Made by a program: the position numbers and the translations under genes. From Torymus aiolomorphi (Eukaryota; Arthropoda; Insecta; Hymenoptera; Torymidae), in contig CM070874.1 of NCBI GenBank assembly GCA_036365515.1, positions 26,475,862 through 26,539,861 of the forward strand: 64,000 nt of DNA, written 5' to 3'. Under the pieces are notes generated by a model, which ran no database searches, was not told the DNA's origin, and saw nothing but the letters and a program-made list of their open reading frames with translations. Of this stretch, positions 1-15,745 are shown piece after piece. The first letter of the stretch is position 1. Each line of letters starts with the position of its first letter.

Positions 1-1430
1 AAACCATTAGGTTTCAAGGTTGATGTTTTAAGGGTTCAGAGTTTAGTGGTTCATCGTGTAAGGGTTTAAGGGTTGAGGGCTTAAGGGTTCAGGTTCTAAG
101 GGTTTAAGAGTTCAAGGTTCAACGGTTAAGGGTTAAAGGGTTGTGGGTTCAATGTTTAAGGATTTTAGGGTTGGGGATTAAAGGATTCAGGGTTAAAGAG
201 TTCAGGATTTAAAAGTTCAAGTTTAAGGGGTTCAGGATTTATGGGGTATGGGTTTAAAGGTTCCAGGTTAAAGCGTTAAGGGTTTTAAAGTTTCAGGTTT
301 AAAGATTATAAGTTTAAGGGTTCAGGGTTTAAAGGTTAAAAGGGTAAAAGCTGAATTTTTCGAATTTTTCGATGTTGGGAGTGGTTTTCCGTGATTGAAA
401 AAAAGGAGAGGGAATGTCGTAAATCTCGTTTGGAATTCGGATTCAGTGCCTCAAAATATGTATAGCATTAGATCTGCAGTCATTTTTAGGCAGTTTATAC
501 AAATTTGCCTAATATTAAAAGCGGAATATTCCAGATATTTCGATTAAGGGGTGGTTTTCCACAATTTAAAAAGAACTAAGGGGTGATGGCATAAATCTGC
601 CTTTGGATTCGGATAGGATTGAGCGCATTTCTTGTTGACCATGTAAGGGTTCGGAGTTTAGTGGTTCATCGTTCATGGGTTGAGGGCTTAAGGGTTCAGG
701 ATCTAAGATTTTAAGGGTTCAAGAGTTCAGGGTTCAACGGTTAAGGGTTTAAACCATTGAGGGTTAAAGGGTTGTGGGTTTAATGTTTAAGGATTTTAGG
801 GTTTGGAATTAAAGGATTCAGGGTTAAGGAGTTCAGGATTTAATGGTTCAGGTTTAAGGGATTCAGGATTTATGGGTTCAGGATTTAAGGGTTCAGTTTA
901 AGCGTTGAAGGTTTCAAGGTTTAGGGTTTACGGGTTATAAGTTCAAGGGTTTGAGATAGGGTCAATAGCTGAATTTTTCGAATTTTTCTATGTTAGGGGT
1001 GGTTTTCCGTGTTTGAAAAGAAAGAGAGGGAATGTCGTAAATCTTGTTTCGAATTCGGATTCAGTGCCTCAAAATATGTATAGCAGTAGATTTGCAGTCA
1101 TTTTTAGGCAGTTTATACCAATTTGCCCAATGTTAAAAGCGAAATATTCCGGCTTTTTCAATTTAGGGGTGGTTTCCCACGATTTAAAAAGAGCTGAGGG
1201 GTGATGGCACAAATCTGCCTTTGGATTCGGATTTAGCGCTTCCAAATGTGTATAGCTCCAGCCTGCAGTCATTTTTAAGCAGTTTATACCAATTTGCCCA
1301 ACGTTAAAAGCGGAATATTCCAGCTTTTTCAATTTAGGGGTGGTTTTACACGATTTAAAAAAACTGAGGGGTGATGGCGCAATTCTGGCTTCGGATTCGG
1401 ATTCAGCGCGTCAAAATGCATAAGAGGGGG
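1..1430. repeat. Degenerate TTAAGGG-like minisatellite with a co-repeated longer unit
   Basis: The region is built from imperfect short words such as TTAAGGGTTCAGG and GGGTTTAAGG. Interspersed is a longer unit of about 250 bp containing AATTTTTCGA, GGGGTGGTTTTCC and CAGTTTATACCAATTTGCC. That longer unit is seen near 345-620, 960-1200 and 1140-1400. The short words resemble insect-type telomere repeats only loosely, because spacing and sequence vary from copy to copy. Short ORFs here (for example 1069-1332 minus) are repeat artefacts. A decayed subtelomeric or intergenic minisatellite is the plain reading. Confidence 0.7.
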
Positions 1431-1489
1431 TATGTCAAGTCTCAGTAACAGACCACTTTTTTTTTGTGTGCCTGTGTTATTTAAATATA

Positions 1490-2520
1490 TGTTTTTCTTA
1501 TTGTCGCACTTTTATGTAATTTCCTAATATGTGTGGACCATGTTTCCCCAGGCTACTTTGGTTTCAAAATTATTTAAATAATTGTATTGCTTATTGTCGC
1601 ACTTTTATGTAATTTCCTAATATGTGTGGACCTTGTTTCCCCAGGCTACTTTGGTTTCAAAATTATTTAAATAATTGTTTTGCTTACTTTGTAGCACTTT
1701 TATTTAATTTTCTAATATGCGTAGACCTTGTTTGCCCCGGCTACTTCGGTTTAAAAATTATTTAAAAATATGTTTTGCTTATTGTCGCACTTTTATGTAA
1801 TATCCTAATATGTGTGGACCTCGTTTCCCCCGGCTACTTGGGTTTAGAAATTATTTAAATCATTGTTTTGATTATTGTCGCACTTTTATGTAATTTCCTA
1901 ATATGTGTGGTCCTTGTTTCCCCCGGCTACTTGGGTTTAGAAATTATTTAAATCATTGTTTTGCTTATTGTAGCACTTTTATGTAATTTCCTAATATGAG
2001 TGGACCTTGCGTCTCCCGCTACATGGGTTTAGAAATGATTTAAATAATTGTTTTGCTTATTGTAGTACTTTTATGTAATTTCCTAATATGCTTGGACCTT
2101 GTTTCCCCCGGCTACTTTGGTTTAAAAATTATTTAAATAATTGTTTTGCTTGTCGCACTATTATGTAATTTTCTAATATGCTTTGACATCGTTTCCCCCG
2201 GCTACTTGAGTTTAGAAATTATTAAAATCAATGTTTTGCTTATCATAGCACTTCTATGTTTTTCCCTAATATGGGTGGACCTTGTTTCCCCCGGCTACTT
2301 TGGTTTAAAAATTATTTAAATAATTGTTTTGCTTATTGTAGCACTTTTATGTAATTTCCCAATATGTGTGGACCTTGTTTCCCCCGGCTACTTTGGTTTA
2401 AAAATTATTTAAATAATTGTTTTGCTTATTGCAGCACTTTTATGTAATTTCCTAATATGAGTGGACCTTGCGTCTCCCGCTACATGGGTTTAGAAATGAT
2501 TTTAATTCTCGTCTTGCTTA
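1490..2520. repeat. 93-bp tandem repeat array, about 11 copies
   Basis: A unit containing TTATTTAAATAATTG, TCGCACTTTTATG, CCTAATATGTGTGGACC and CCCCCGGCTACTT repeats head to tail. The CCTAATATG word recurs about every 93 bp (for example near 1523, 1616 and 1710). Copies differ by scattered substitutions, so the array is not freshly expanded. No coding capacity is apparent. Confidence 0.9.
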
Positions 2521-2529
2521 GTACCGCGC

Positions 2530-3250
2530 ATCTACATAACCCCGTTATATGTGTGGACCTCGTGTCACGCGCCAAGTTCTCCGCTCACTGTTTGAACGCG
2601 CGCGCTACAGTTGTACCACTCTTATATTTCGACCGCCTACCGAGCGCCCAATCGGCGAAGAGCTCTAGTGCTCAGGCGCCAGACTACAGTAGCATATCGA
2701 CGCATTGGGGAGAAGTGCGAGTCAAGAGAACCAATAGGCAGTATTGCGCTAGGCAAGTTGCTGCGAGCTAGGCGGCCGGGTCCCACGCTGGAGAGAGAGC
2801 GCGACGACGAAGTCGCGCGTTATAACGGGCCGAAGTAAGTGCGGCTGCTGCAGAGAGCAGCCGATGGCGAGCAACAGCGCGGAGCTGACGGGTAGCTAAT
2901 CGCCGAGGGTTGGCACGAGCCTGTGCTCGCGCCTGATTATTGCTGTGCTGTTCACCGGCAAATCCGCTTCGAGATATAGTGCATTTGTTTATCCCCTCGG
3001 TATTTCGACGGTTTCTTATATTTTTGGGTATGGAGAATCGAAATATCCTGGTTACCAAGCAGAAAAGTTGACCCGTTAATTGTGTTACGGATACATATAC
3101 GTACGAATATGCAGAATAAGAAGAGGCAATGAGTACAATTACAATATGAAGAAGATTATCAGAAAGTCGAACGGTGGCGGTCTTGGCTAATTGATAGTGT
3201 TGCTGACTCACGAATTGGTGGCTCTGGTTCAAGCGTAAGGTCCGTCTCTT
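2530..3250. other. GC-rich, CpG-rich island of unknown nature
   Basis: Base composition changes abruptly from the AT-rich surroundings to GC-rich with many CpG. A strong splice-donor-like AAGTAAGTG lies with its GT at 2835-2836, after a CpG-rich stretch. ORFs cross it on both strands (2457-2771 plus, 2768-3232 minus), but none resembles a known family and the minus one is arginine and alanine rich, as expected from GC-rich noncoding DNA. It could be a promoter with a 5' noncoding exon, or the 5' leader of an unrecognised retroelement. Confidence 0.35.
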
Positions 3251-3829
3251 TTTATTATTAAATGTTGCAATAGCTCACTTGTAACAATTATTATTTAATA
3301 ATTTTAATAAACAAATTTTAAATATACGATATTTGGATTTTCAACAATTCTAGGCTATTCTCCGTCATTATCTGAGAAAAATGTTCTCTTGCGATTCTCT
3401 GTCAAACGCATAGCGCATTGTAAAAAATATGTCCTGGTATTTATTCAATAAATATTATAATAAAAAAAGCAATAGCTTTTTATTACCGCTTATATGGATT
3501 AAATCTAATTTAAATAATATTGATTAAATGATTTATAATATTTGGTTTTTATATTCATTTATTTATTTAAACCAGAGTAGTACATGTTGTATTACATGTT
3601 ATTGGTTACTTCAGGACATAGTTACATGTCTGAAGCAGCAAACATCCTATAGAGGTAGACATAGCTATCTGTACATAGGTCCGGTGTACTTAAAACTAAA
3701 AAAACTTAAGTAATTTACAAACTAGGCATGGAATCAAAGATTCCACTATAAATAATATATTTCGTCCACAATTGATTATCTCACCCATACTGGAAAGTTA
3801 AATTTTTATTTATTTATTTATATATTAAT
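3250..3829. other. AT-rich spacer without recognisable features
   Basis: AT-rich sequence ending in an A/T-homopolymer and TTTA-rich tract near 3805-3845. On the minus strand that tract is the A-rich tail of the adjacent non-LTR element. No gene, tRNA or clear repeat is visible. Confidence 0.5.
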
Positions 3830-4305
3830 TTTTTTTTTTTTAATTCTACAATATATTAGTACCAATCCGTATTTTTAGCTTTTTCTTATTATAATTTTTT
3901 GCGATAGAACTTTAAGATTTGGACTAGATTTTGGAAGACAATTAAATACTTGTATCGCTCTGACATAGTTATCTTTATTACTAACAGTTTTCGAACACTT
4001 TGGAGGTATTATAAGTTTATTTCTGGTTTTGCTAGTCGATGTTAAATATAAATTCTTAAGTTCATTATAATGATACGTTATGCATTCGTAAGTGAAAATG
4101 TGTTTTAGATTCAAGGGGTCGTCTCGATTGAAAATATTTTTGTTTGCAATTTTTAAAATCTTATTTTGGATGTTTTGTAGTAATTTTAAATTGTTTTTAT
4201 ATTCATCACCCCATGCAATATTTCCATACCTAATGACACTATGAAAAAATGCATAATATATTGTCTTAAGTGTGTCAGATTGCATATATGTTGATAATTT
4301 TTATA

Positions 4306-4362
<57 letters not shown>

Positions 4363-5103
4363 TCAGTTTTTTTTATTATATATTCAATATGTTTATCCCA
4401 CTTTAGCCTATAATCAATAATTATACCTAGATATTTACAGTATTCTACCCTGCTCAATTTAGTACCCTGTCTGCGTATGTTCATATCTTCGGGAGAACTA
4501 TCACAATAGTTACCATAAGTTATGTACACAGTTTCCTTTATATTTAGTGATAGTTTGTTAAGTGCTAGCCAAATATTTATATCTTCTAAGTACTTGTTTA
4601 TTTTATTTTCAACTTTCTCCCAGTTATCATCTGTTGAAATAATATCTGTATCATCCGCATATGAGATGGTACGATCTGTTCTATTTGTTAGTAAATCGTT
4701 TACGTAAATTATGAATAAGAGTGGCCCTAGTATAGTAGCTTGCGGCACACCTGTAGTTATCCTTTCATAGTAGCATTTAGTTGTTCTTATGCGCTTTACC
4801 TCTTATTCCATAATTATATAATTTGTCTAATAGAATAGCATGGTTGACAGTATCAAAAGCTTTTGCTAGATCTAAAAATGCAATAGCTATTTTATTATAG
4901 ATTATGTTTATTAAGTAACTAAGAGCATCTTTGGTACCTTTCTTTTTTATAAATCCAAATTGATTCTGCGCTAACAAATTATTACTGTTCAAAAATGATT
5001 GTAAACGAGCATATACAATTTTTTCAAATACCTTTGCTATGTTAGATATTAGAGATATCGGTCTATAGTTTGATGGTTCTATTTTACTACTAGATTTAAA
5101 AAA
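3830..5103 (-). pseudogene. Non-LTR retrotransposon, C-terminal reverse-transcriptase part (split copy)
   Basis: Three minus-strand frames together cover the RT core and C-terminal part of a non-LTR element. 5103-4790 contains [14 protein letters not shown] and the catalytic [11 protein letters not shown] block. 4790-4275 contains PQATILGPLLF and the SYADDTDII catalytic block followed by the thumb. 4285-3875 holds the post-RT region with LKTIYYAFFHSVIRYG and LLQNIQNKILKI, which is typical of CR1/jockey-group elements. The breaks are a deletion or frameshift near 4790 and a (TA)n expansion at 4306-4355. An A-rich tail lies near 3830. The N-terminal continuation is not upstream. It is found 51 kb away at 56518, so this is one half of a split element. 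Confidence 0.85.
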
Positions 5104-5658
5104 CCGCTGCCAATTCATTGGCCCGTAGCTTCCTCAACCGTAATTTGTTGATTCCTTTAATTAATTTTTAATAACAAAATTTATAATTTTTTAAAAATGT
5201 ATTGCATAATTATAATTAAATTCATTTATAAATATTAAAAATTGTTAATTTATAAATTTATTTATTTATTTATTATTTATTTATATCAAATTTATATAAA
5301 TTTTGAGCTGATAAATAAAGTTATCATTTGAAATAGAAGTAAAATATCCATATTTTATAACAAATAGCTATCACGGTTGTTTAGTTATTAACAAAAACGT
5401 GTTTTTTTTATATTCATAATTCATACTTTTTAAGAAAAAAAAAAATTATAACTATCATTGTTCTTTTGTTATTAACAAAAACGTGATTTTTTAAAAAGTT
5501 CATAACTCACAAATAAACTATAATAATGCAGAATATAACGCATTCATAATGCATAATTCATAATTATATTAGATTATAATACATATAATTTTTAAACATT
5601 TTAATTCATTTTGTTACACAACATTGGAGTTATGAGTTTTAAAAAAAAACACGTTTTT
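5104..5658 (+). repeat. Left shoulder of outer E element
   Basis: It starts with the E left terminus and an AT-rich stretch shared with 23654-23850, 29313-29500 and (inverted) 51180-51390. A diverged part follows in which the motif AACAAAAACGTG is repeated. It ends in ACACGTTTTT, exactly where other E copies continue with GTTTTTGATGATAAC. Here that continuation is displaced to 54531 by the palindrome insertion. Confidence 0.65.
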
Positions 5659-6164
5659 AGGCACGACCTCTTCTCGGGAGAGCCTTATATTTTCGTCAGG
5701 GCGAAAATTGTAACACTTCAAATTCTGAAATTTACAACATAAAAACTATATTCCACCCAAAAGAAGTACATTTTAAGCATTTTCAGAGATGTATGTATGT
5801 CTGTACGTATGTATGTGATCAAGTAACCCGATTATCTCAACGAAATTTCGATGGATCCAAACGGGCTTTGGGAAGTATACTCGTCTAATTATAAGTAACT
5901 GACAGTTCTCTACCGAGCCAAATCGATCGACAAATAAAAAAACGCCAGGGCAAATAAAAATTTGAAAAAATCGATTTTTGAGCATACGGTGAACAAAATT
6001 AAATTGAAGTCAAAAACAACAAATGCATCTGCTCAAACTAATTAAAAGACGTCCTTTTTACATTGAACATTTTTTTCTATGAACAATATTTAACAATGTA
6101 ATAGCGAAAAAATCGCTAAAATCATCAAAAATAGTCGTTTTTTTGCTATTACTTTACAGGATTT

Positions 6165-6835
6165 GAATTTATACAAAAATGTTAAATACAAAAGTTATAG
6201 ATAATATTGAAACAAAACTTTTTCCTATTCGACATTTTTTTGTACGATCAATTCCTGATGAGTTAAATCCAAAAATACGGTTTTTAACGCCTAAATGTAC
6301 ATAAAATGGCTGATTTTCGTTTATAACTGAGCAGAATTTGTCTTTACACAAAAATTTTAAATGTCAAAGTTATAGATAATCTTAAAACAAAACTTTTTTA
6401 TATTGAACATTTTTGCTACGACCAATTCCTAACGAGCTAAACTCATAAAAACGATTTTTAACGCCTAAATATACATAAAATGGACGATTTTCGACTATAA
6501 CTTGACAAGATTTGATTTTACACAAAAATGTTGAATGTAAAAGTTATAGATAATATTAAAACAAAACTTTTTCCTATAAAACATTTTTTTGTACAATCAA
6601 TTCCCGATGAGTTAAATCCAAACAAACAATCTTTAACGCCAAAACATACATAAAATGGACGATTTTCGCTTATTTCAACGATTTGACTTTACACAAAAAT
6701 ATTGCATGCAAAAGATATACTTATGGATAACATCTAAACAAAACTTTTCCCCAATGAATATTTTAATGTACAATCAATCCTGACTATCTAAACCTATAAA
6801 TACGATACTTTACATATTCAATTTTCGCTTATTTA
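6165..6835 (+). repeat. About 175-bp tandem repeats in the outer left arm, four diverged copies
   Basis: The words AAGTTATAGATAAT, AAAACTTTTT and TTTTTAACGCC recur with a period of about 175 bp (AAGTTATAG at 6192, 6367 and 6541, then a diverged copy near 6713). The same array, inverted, occupies roughly 53270-53960 in the right arm, so it predates the palindrome. No coding capacity is apparent. Confidence 0.8.
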
Positions 6836-6970
6836 ACATGATTCGATTTGACAAAGAATTATTCAATGCAATAGCTTTAAATAATATCGGAAAAATCAAT
6901 ATAAGATTCGAAAGATCATATAATTATAAAAATATAATCATAAGATATAAAATTACATTTAATTACAATG

Positions 6971-10410
<3,440 letters not shown>

Positions 10411-11309
10411 AATGGCGCGAGCAACGTGGGGCCGACACCGACATAGGGAAAATTACGCGAATCGACAAGCCGAGACACGCGAGAGAGAGAACAAATTGTG
10501 AGTCGAGCCGACTCGCACCAACACATACTAGTATTATTTATCTTTTGCATTTATGTTTATTTAAAAGTTCATTTCTGTTTGTGTGGACGAGAGAGAGAGA
10601 GGGGAAGAGCGAGCCTGAGTGCACGCTACCGCCAGCGGCCATTTTGAGCAGCGGCTCTTCAACTCAGGCGATAGTCAGGTTGCGATTCGGCCTCCCTGAA
10701 AGTGACTTCTTTTTGCGAAATTTCGATATTGCTCTGCAAAGGATGGCGTGTTTCACTGCCACCGCCCACGTACGCCCAGGAAATTTGCCAAATTACAACA
10801 AAAGTTCAAATACCTTTCTTGTCGCGCCACCGTTTTGGAGTGACTGAGGTTTTTGACCATTTTAGGTGGAAAAATGAAGGTATTCTCCAGATTTAATTTA
10901 TTTTTATATATATTAAAAAAATTACAAACTATTATATATCCCACCAAGAATAAAATAAAATGCCCCACCGCCAGTGAGACACGACCGACCGCGTGGAGAT
11001 ATACCCGAAGGGCCCTCACGCTGGCGTGTTGCGTGGGATAACCCGGAAAGTTTAGTTTTTTTTTTCATTCACCTCCTAATTAGATCTGTGTTTTTTTTTT
11101 CTTCGAAATCGCGCCACCGAGGAGGAAGTAGGAGTGAAATTTAATTGTGATATTCACTCCGTTCGCGGACCCTTCGAGCGATATTCAAGGCGCTTTTGAG
11201 GCTGCCCGCGTGTACCATGGGTTTTTAAACACCACCGCCCATCTCCGCATTGTGCGAAATTATTGTAGTACGAATCATCGGCGCAAGCGAGCTCAACCGC
11301 TGAGACGGG
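10411..11309 (+). promoter_or_regulatory. Gypsy leader with primer-binding-like site
   Basis: Directly after the LTR, AA is followed by TGGCGCGAGCAACGTGGGG (10413 onward), the usual position and a TGGCGC start for a tRNA primer-binding site. I could not assign the primer tRNA. The rest is an untranslated leader without a convincing ORF. The first gag-like methionine is at 11310. Confidence 0.7.
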
Positions 11310-14300
11310 ATGAAGAGGATCAACATGGACATTGCTAATCATCAAACCACCATGAAGAAGTTTCTGAAGATCTGGGAGGTGAGGGCCATAAATTTGGAAG
11401 TTATACGCCTGTCACCCCAGCAACTGAAAGCAACATTGAAGGACAAGCAGCTGAGCGCTCGAGGTGACATTGGCGAACGCCAAGACAGATTGCTGCGAGC
11501 AAGTCTGAGGGAAGCTGGCCTCCCGCTGAAGGACGTTCCATTGTACGAGGAGGATGAACAGGAAGGAGCACCCTACGGCCGGGAGTCAACAAATGAGGAG
11601 GAGCTGGTAGTGCAGCCGAAACTAAACGAGGGCGGAAGCCAAAATCGAACCAGAAGGGAGCGGGGGAGAGTACCACCACCGGCGATGATGAGAGACTACG
11701 CTCACGGTTAACGGAGATGCAGATCCAGGAGATAGTAGGAGCAATTGAACCGGTGACGTCGACCTCTGGACTGGCGACGCGAGGAACGCCTACCGTCATT
11801 TACACCTCGGCCGCCTTGCCCGTGACGAGTTCTGCCACGGCCAGCGAAACGACCACCGCAACGAATCTACCGTTGTCTGTCGCGACTCTGTCGAGACAGG
11901 AGGAGCACCGAACCGTGTCATGCCTGCCTCAATACCTCGATGTCGCCCCAGAGCTGAGAAATTACTGGACCGGAAAGGCACGAAGCTGGCAGATGAGCAC
12001 GTTGGGGGTACAGTACGTGAGAACGATCCGGACACCACAGAGAGACCAGGCCACCAGAATCAGCCCCGGACATGGAGTTTCCTCGACGGAACCGACGCCG
12101 CAGCCTCGTCAACCGGCAACCTCAACCGCCACGCTGGCAACACTGCACAGGACAACGCCACAGCCAGCAGCATCCCCGACGCAACCGTCCACCTCGATTG
12201 ACGCAAGTCTGTATGCAGTCGGGTGGAACAACGGCGAAGGGACGACGAGCGACGACACCGAGGTAGACTCGTATACGAGCGCGAAGTTGACGCAAGTCGC
12301 GGCACAACTGGAAATAAAGAAGGCCCAAGCAAGACGCCGAGTGAGGAGGGGAGACGCAGCACCACCGGGAGTCGGGTCCAAGCCACGTGCGACGCCCCGG
12401 CGGGAAAATATTACGCCGCCGAGGTGACAGATACAAGCAGGATTCGACATGGCCAGCCAGCCGGGCCACAATCCGCCCCGCTCCGCCAGAGGAAGGAATT
12501 ACGAAGCACCCAATAGGAAGGTGAACCAGGAAGAAGGACACCCTCCGACCGAGCAACGGAGAGAAGAACGCGCCGAAATAAGTGGGAGTGAGAGTGATAG
12601 CAGTGAGGAGGGAAGAAAGGAGCACCGCGAACGGGCACCCGCAGGGAACGACCGGCACCGCGGCCAATACAGACAAGACGAGGGAGACGTAGGAGAGCGG
12701 AGACGACAGATGCCAAGGGAAACCCCGGAACGAGAAGAAGCGGCAGTGCGAGAACGAGAGGGCAGTCGGAGAGTGAAACAAAAGAGAAGGAAGGAGGAAT
12801 CGAAACGCCACCGCCGAAGACGGAGCCCCTCGGAGGGCAGCTCGTCGTCGGAGAGCGGCGACGATAGTAGCTCGTCAGGAAGCAGTAGCAGCGAGAGCGA
12901 GGAGGAGAGGCGATGGCCCAGGCGACGACGGCGAGACGCCAGTCGAGACTGGAAGTGCCGGAGGGAGGTGCAGGCGTGGAGGATCCAGTTCTCGGGAGAA
13001 GATAGGGATGGGCCCGAGGAATTCCTCACTATGCTGTCAGCGTGGCGAAAAAAGTCGAGAATGGCCGATAGCGACTTATTGCGAGCGCTCCCGAGTATCT
13101 TATTGAAGAGCGCATTGAGATAGTATCTCACGACGCAAGACGACATTAGCACGTGGAGTGAGTTCAAGAAGGAATTTAGATTGCAGTTCATCGGAGCGTT
13201 GGACAAGACCGACATTGAGGAGGAATTGCACGCCAGGACGTAAGCCAAAAACGAGAATATCACGAATTTCCTTTCGTGTTTCCGATACATCGTTGGCCAC
13301 TTTAAATGTCCACCGCCAGAGAGGAAACTGGTGAAGATAGCGTATAAAAACATATTGCCGGAGTATCGAGTGGCGCTTTTCGATAAAAAGGTAACCTCGC
13401 TCCAGATGATTAAGGAATACGAGGTCAAGCTGGAGCGTCAGATGGAAATAGATCGCCGACACACGCCGCCGAAACCGAAGGAGAAAATGAAGTTGCAAGG
13501 GGCGGCATTTATCAAGAGCAGTTGCGTAGCCAAAGTTGTAGCCTCGGTCAGAGTGGACGACGACACCAGCGCCAGTGAGGGAGAAGCCGCAACCCACCGG
13601 CACAAGGAGAAGAAGGAAGGGAAGACCCAAGAAGAAGTCGCCGCGGTGGGCGCGAAGCGGCCGGCCGGACCACAGACAACCGCGCCGCCCTCACCACCGA
13701 CCGCAGCACCCCCACCGAGCACAAACCCACCGCCCGCTAGCAATGCAGCGAGCTACGGGAGCATTGGAGGGGAACAATGCCGAGGGAGAGGAAGATCCAA
13801 CAGCGGCAGGAATTATGGGCCCCCGGCAGATGGTGGCCCACGGAGAAGCGATGACAACGGCCGGTTTGTCGGAGCATGTTACATTTGCGAGGAGATAGGC
13901 CACCGAGCAAACAAATAACCGCGACGAGAGTGCTATGCCTGCCATCAGGTCGGCCACATAGCACCCGACTGCCCATTGAGACCGCCACGACCGCCTGTGA
14001 GCGTAGTGTGCCAAGTCTGCGGCCAGCCACGGGTGACATTCGCAAACTGCCCCGGTTGTGTCCACCGTCAGGCCCAGTGGGGAAACGGACAGGTGGGGAG
14101 TCTGACCAGTCCCCCCCCCCCCCATTCTCCCAGGGACAATAGAGGTACGAAGACGAGAGGAGGAGGCGGTGCAAGAAGCGAAGAGGGGGAGAGTCGAAGC
14201 AGAGGGGCAGCGAGAAGAAGAGAGAATAGCGGAGGACATAAGATTAGCTGAAGAAGCGAGAAGAAGCGAAGAGAGGAAGAGCGTAGAAGAGAGGCAGAGA

Positions 14301-14360
14301 GAGGAAGCAAGTAAACCGAGGTACTTGCAAGCAGAGGGAAGAGCAATCGCTGTTAGCAAC
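11310..14360 (+). pseudogene. gag: Gypsy Gag-like polyprotein, broken
   Basis: The N-terminal part (11310-11711) contains a SAP-like motif around LSPQQLKATLKDKQL. A low-complexity linker follows after a frame change near 11715. The capsid-like core runs about 12950-13480 (WRIQFSGEDRDGPEEFL, LVKIAYKNILPEYRVALF). Nucleocapsid-type CCHC knuckles sit at 13880-14060 (CYICEEIGHRANK, CYACHQVGHIAPDC). The main frame is interrupted by TAG at 13121-13123, TAA at 13241-13243 and TAA at 13916-13918. A C-homopolymer near 14110-14123 shifts the frame before an acidic, coiled-coil-like tail ending at 14361. Gag packages the element RNA into particles, but this copy cannot make a full-length one. Confidence 0.75.
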
Positions 14361-14418
14361 TAGCTTAGGAGTAAACGGCGCGAGGAAGAATCCGCTACTC
14401 ACTAACCAGAGGGAGGTT

Positions 14419-15745
14419 GTGGCTCCACCGGAAGTAGTAGAGGAGGAAGGGGGAGAAAGGAAGAACGCTGTTGTGCCCTCTCCGTGCACGTCGCCACCGC
14501 CCGAAGGAAGAGACTTCGCCGGTGATAACGCCGAGCCAACGGAGAGATGCAGCGAACCTTTGAAAAACAGAGACCCGCCGCCAAAGTTAGAGGGAGCTCA
14601 GAGTGAGGCGGGGGTATTGGCAGCTGCGGAAGGAGTAGTGGACATAAATAAGGTGTTAAAGGAAGTGGAGAAGATGCTCGCCGGGATGGAATGTGAGATA
14701 GAGCCCCCGGAGCAGAAGGAGGAGGAGGTGAAGAGGGAGGACACAGCCCTCGTGCCCGTGGAGATCGGAACAGACGGTCAGGTGGCCGAAATGAGCAGCG
14801 AGAACCGCCCGTTCATTGAGATTATCCTAGGTGGCGAGCCGTACCGAGCGCTGATAGATTCGGGGGCAATGGTGTCATTGGCCGGCCCGAAAGTAATCGA
14901 TCGTTACGCCAACCGCCTGCGACAGTCCGCCACCGCCGTGAAGAGTGTCACGGGGAACGTCAACCGCATCGTGGGAGAGTTGCAAGTGAGTTTTGAAGTA
15001 GGCGGTTATCAGGAAATGTTGTCGCTCAAAGCTATCCGGGGGATAGAACACGATATAATCCTAGGCATGGATTTCTTCGAGAAATTTGACGTCGAGGTGC
15101 GTCCCGCCAGAGGAGTGTGGAGAGCCAGAGAAGGAGAGTGGACGAATTTCGAGCAGAGAGGGAACGAGCGAAATCCAGTCGTGTACGCAGAGTGTGCGGG
15201 GATCTCGGAACTAAAGGAGGAAGAAAGAACCACCGTGGAGAAGCTGGTGGAGAAGATATTGAGCTCCGCTCAGTTCGCGCCAGGGCTGACGGATCTGACG
15301 GAGCACCACATTCGCGTCACCGATCCCACGTCTATCAAGGAGAAGCCACGACGGATGTCGCCGAAGGTACTAGGAATCGCCCAGGAAGAGGTGAGGAAGA
15401 TGGACGCCGAGGGAATCATTGAGCGCTCCGCGAGCGATTATAGCAGCGCACCAGTGATTTTGCGAAAGAGAGACGGGGGGTACCCACCATGCATCGACTA
15501 CCGCCCGCTGAATAAAGTGACTAAGAAGGACGCATACCCGTTGCCAAACATGGATTCGATCTTGGACAAGCTACGGGATGCGAAGTACTTATCCAAGATT
15601 GATTTGAAAGCCGCCTACTACCAAATACCAATGGCCCCGGATAGTAAGAAATACACCGCCTTCGCAGTGCCAGGGTCGGGGCTGTGGCAGTTCAAAAGGA
15701 TGCCTTTTGGACTCACGAATACCCCCATGGCCTTCCAGAGTTGGA
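14419..15745 (+). pseudogene. pol: Gypsy Pol, protease and N-terminal reverse transcriptase
   Basis: An acidic N-terminal region precedes a retropepsin domain with the catalytic triplet in ALIDSGAMVSL and the flap/dimer block GMDFFEKFDVEV. After a linker the RT fingers begin (PRRMSPKVLGIAQEEV, RKRDGGYPPCIDYRPLN, SKIDLKAAYYQIPM, FKRMPFGLTNTP). The first RT catalytic aspartate (SKIDLKAAY) is intact. Just after FGLTNTPMAFQ a deletion plus frameshift removes the short segment that normally leads to the YLDD motif. The sequence continues in another frame from about 15735. Confidence 0.9.
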
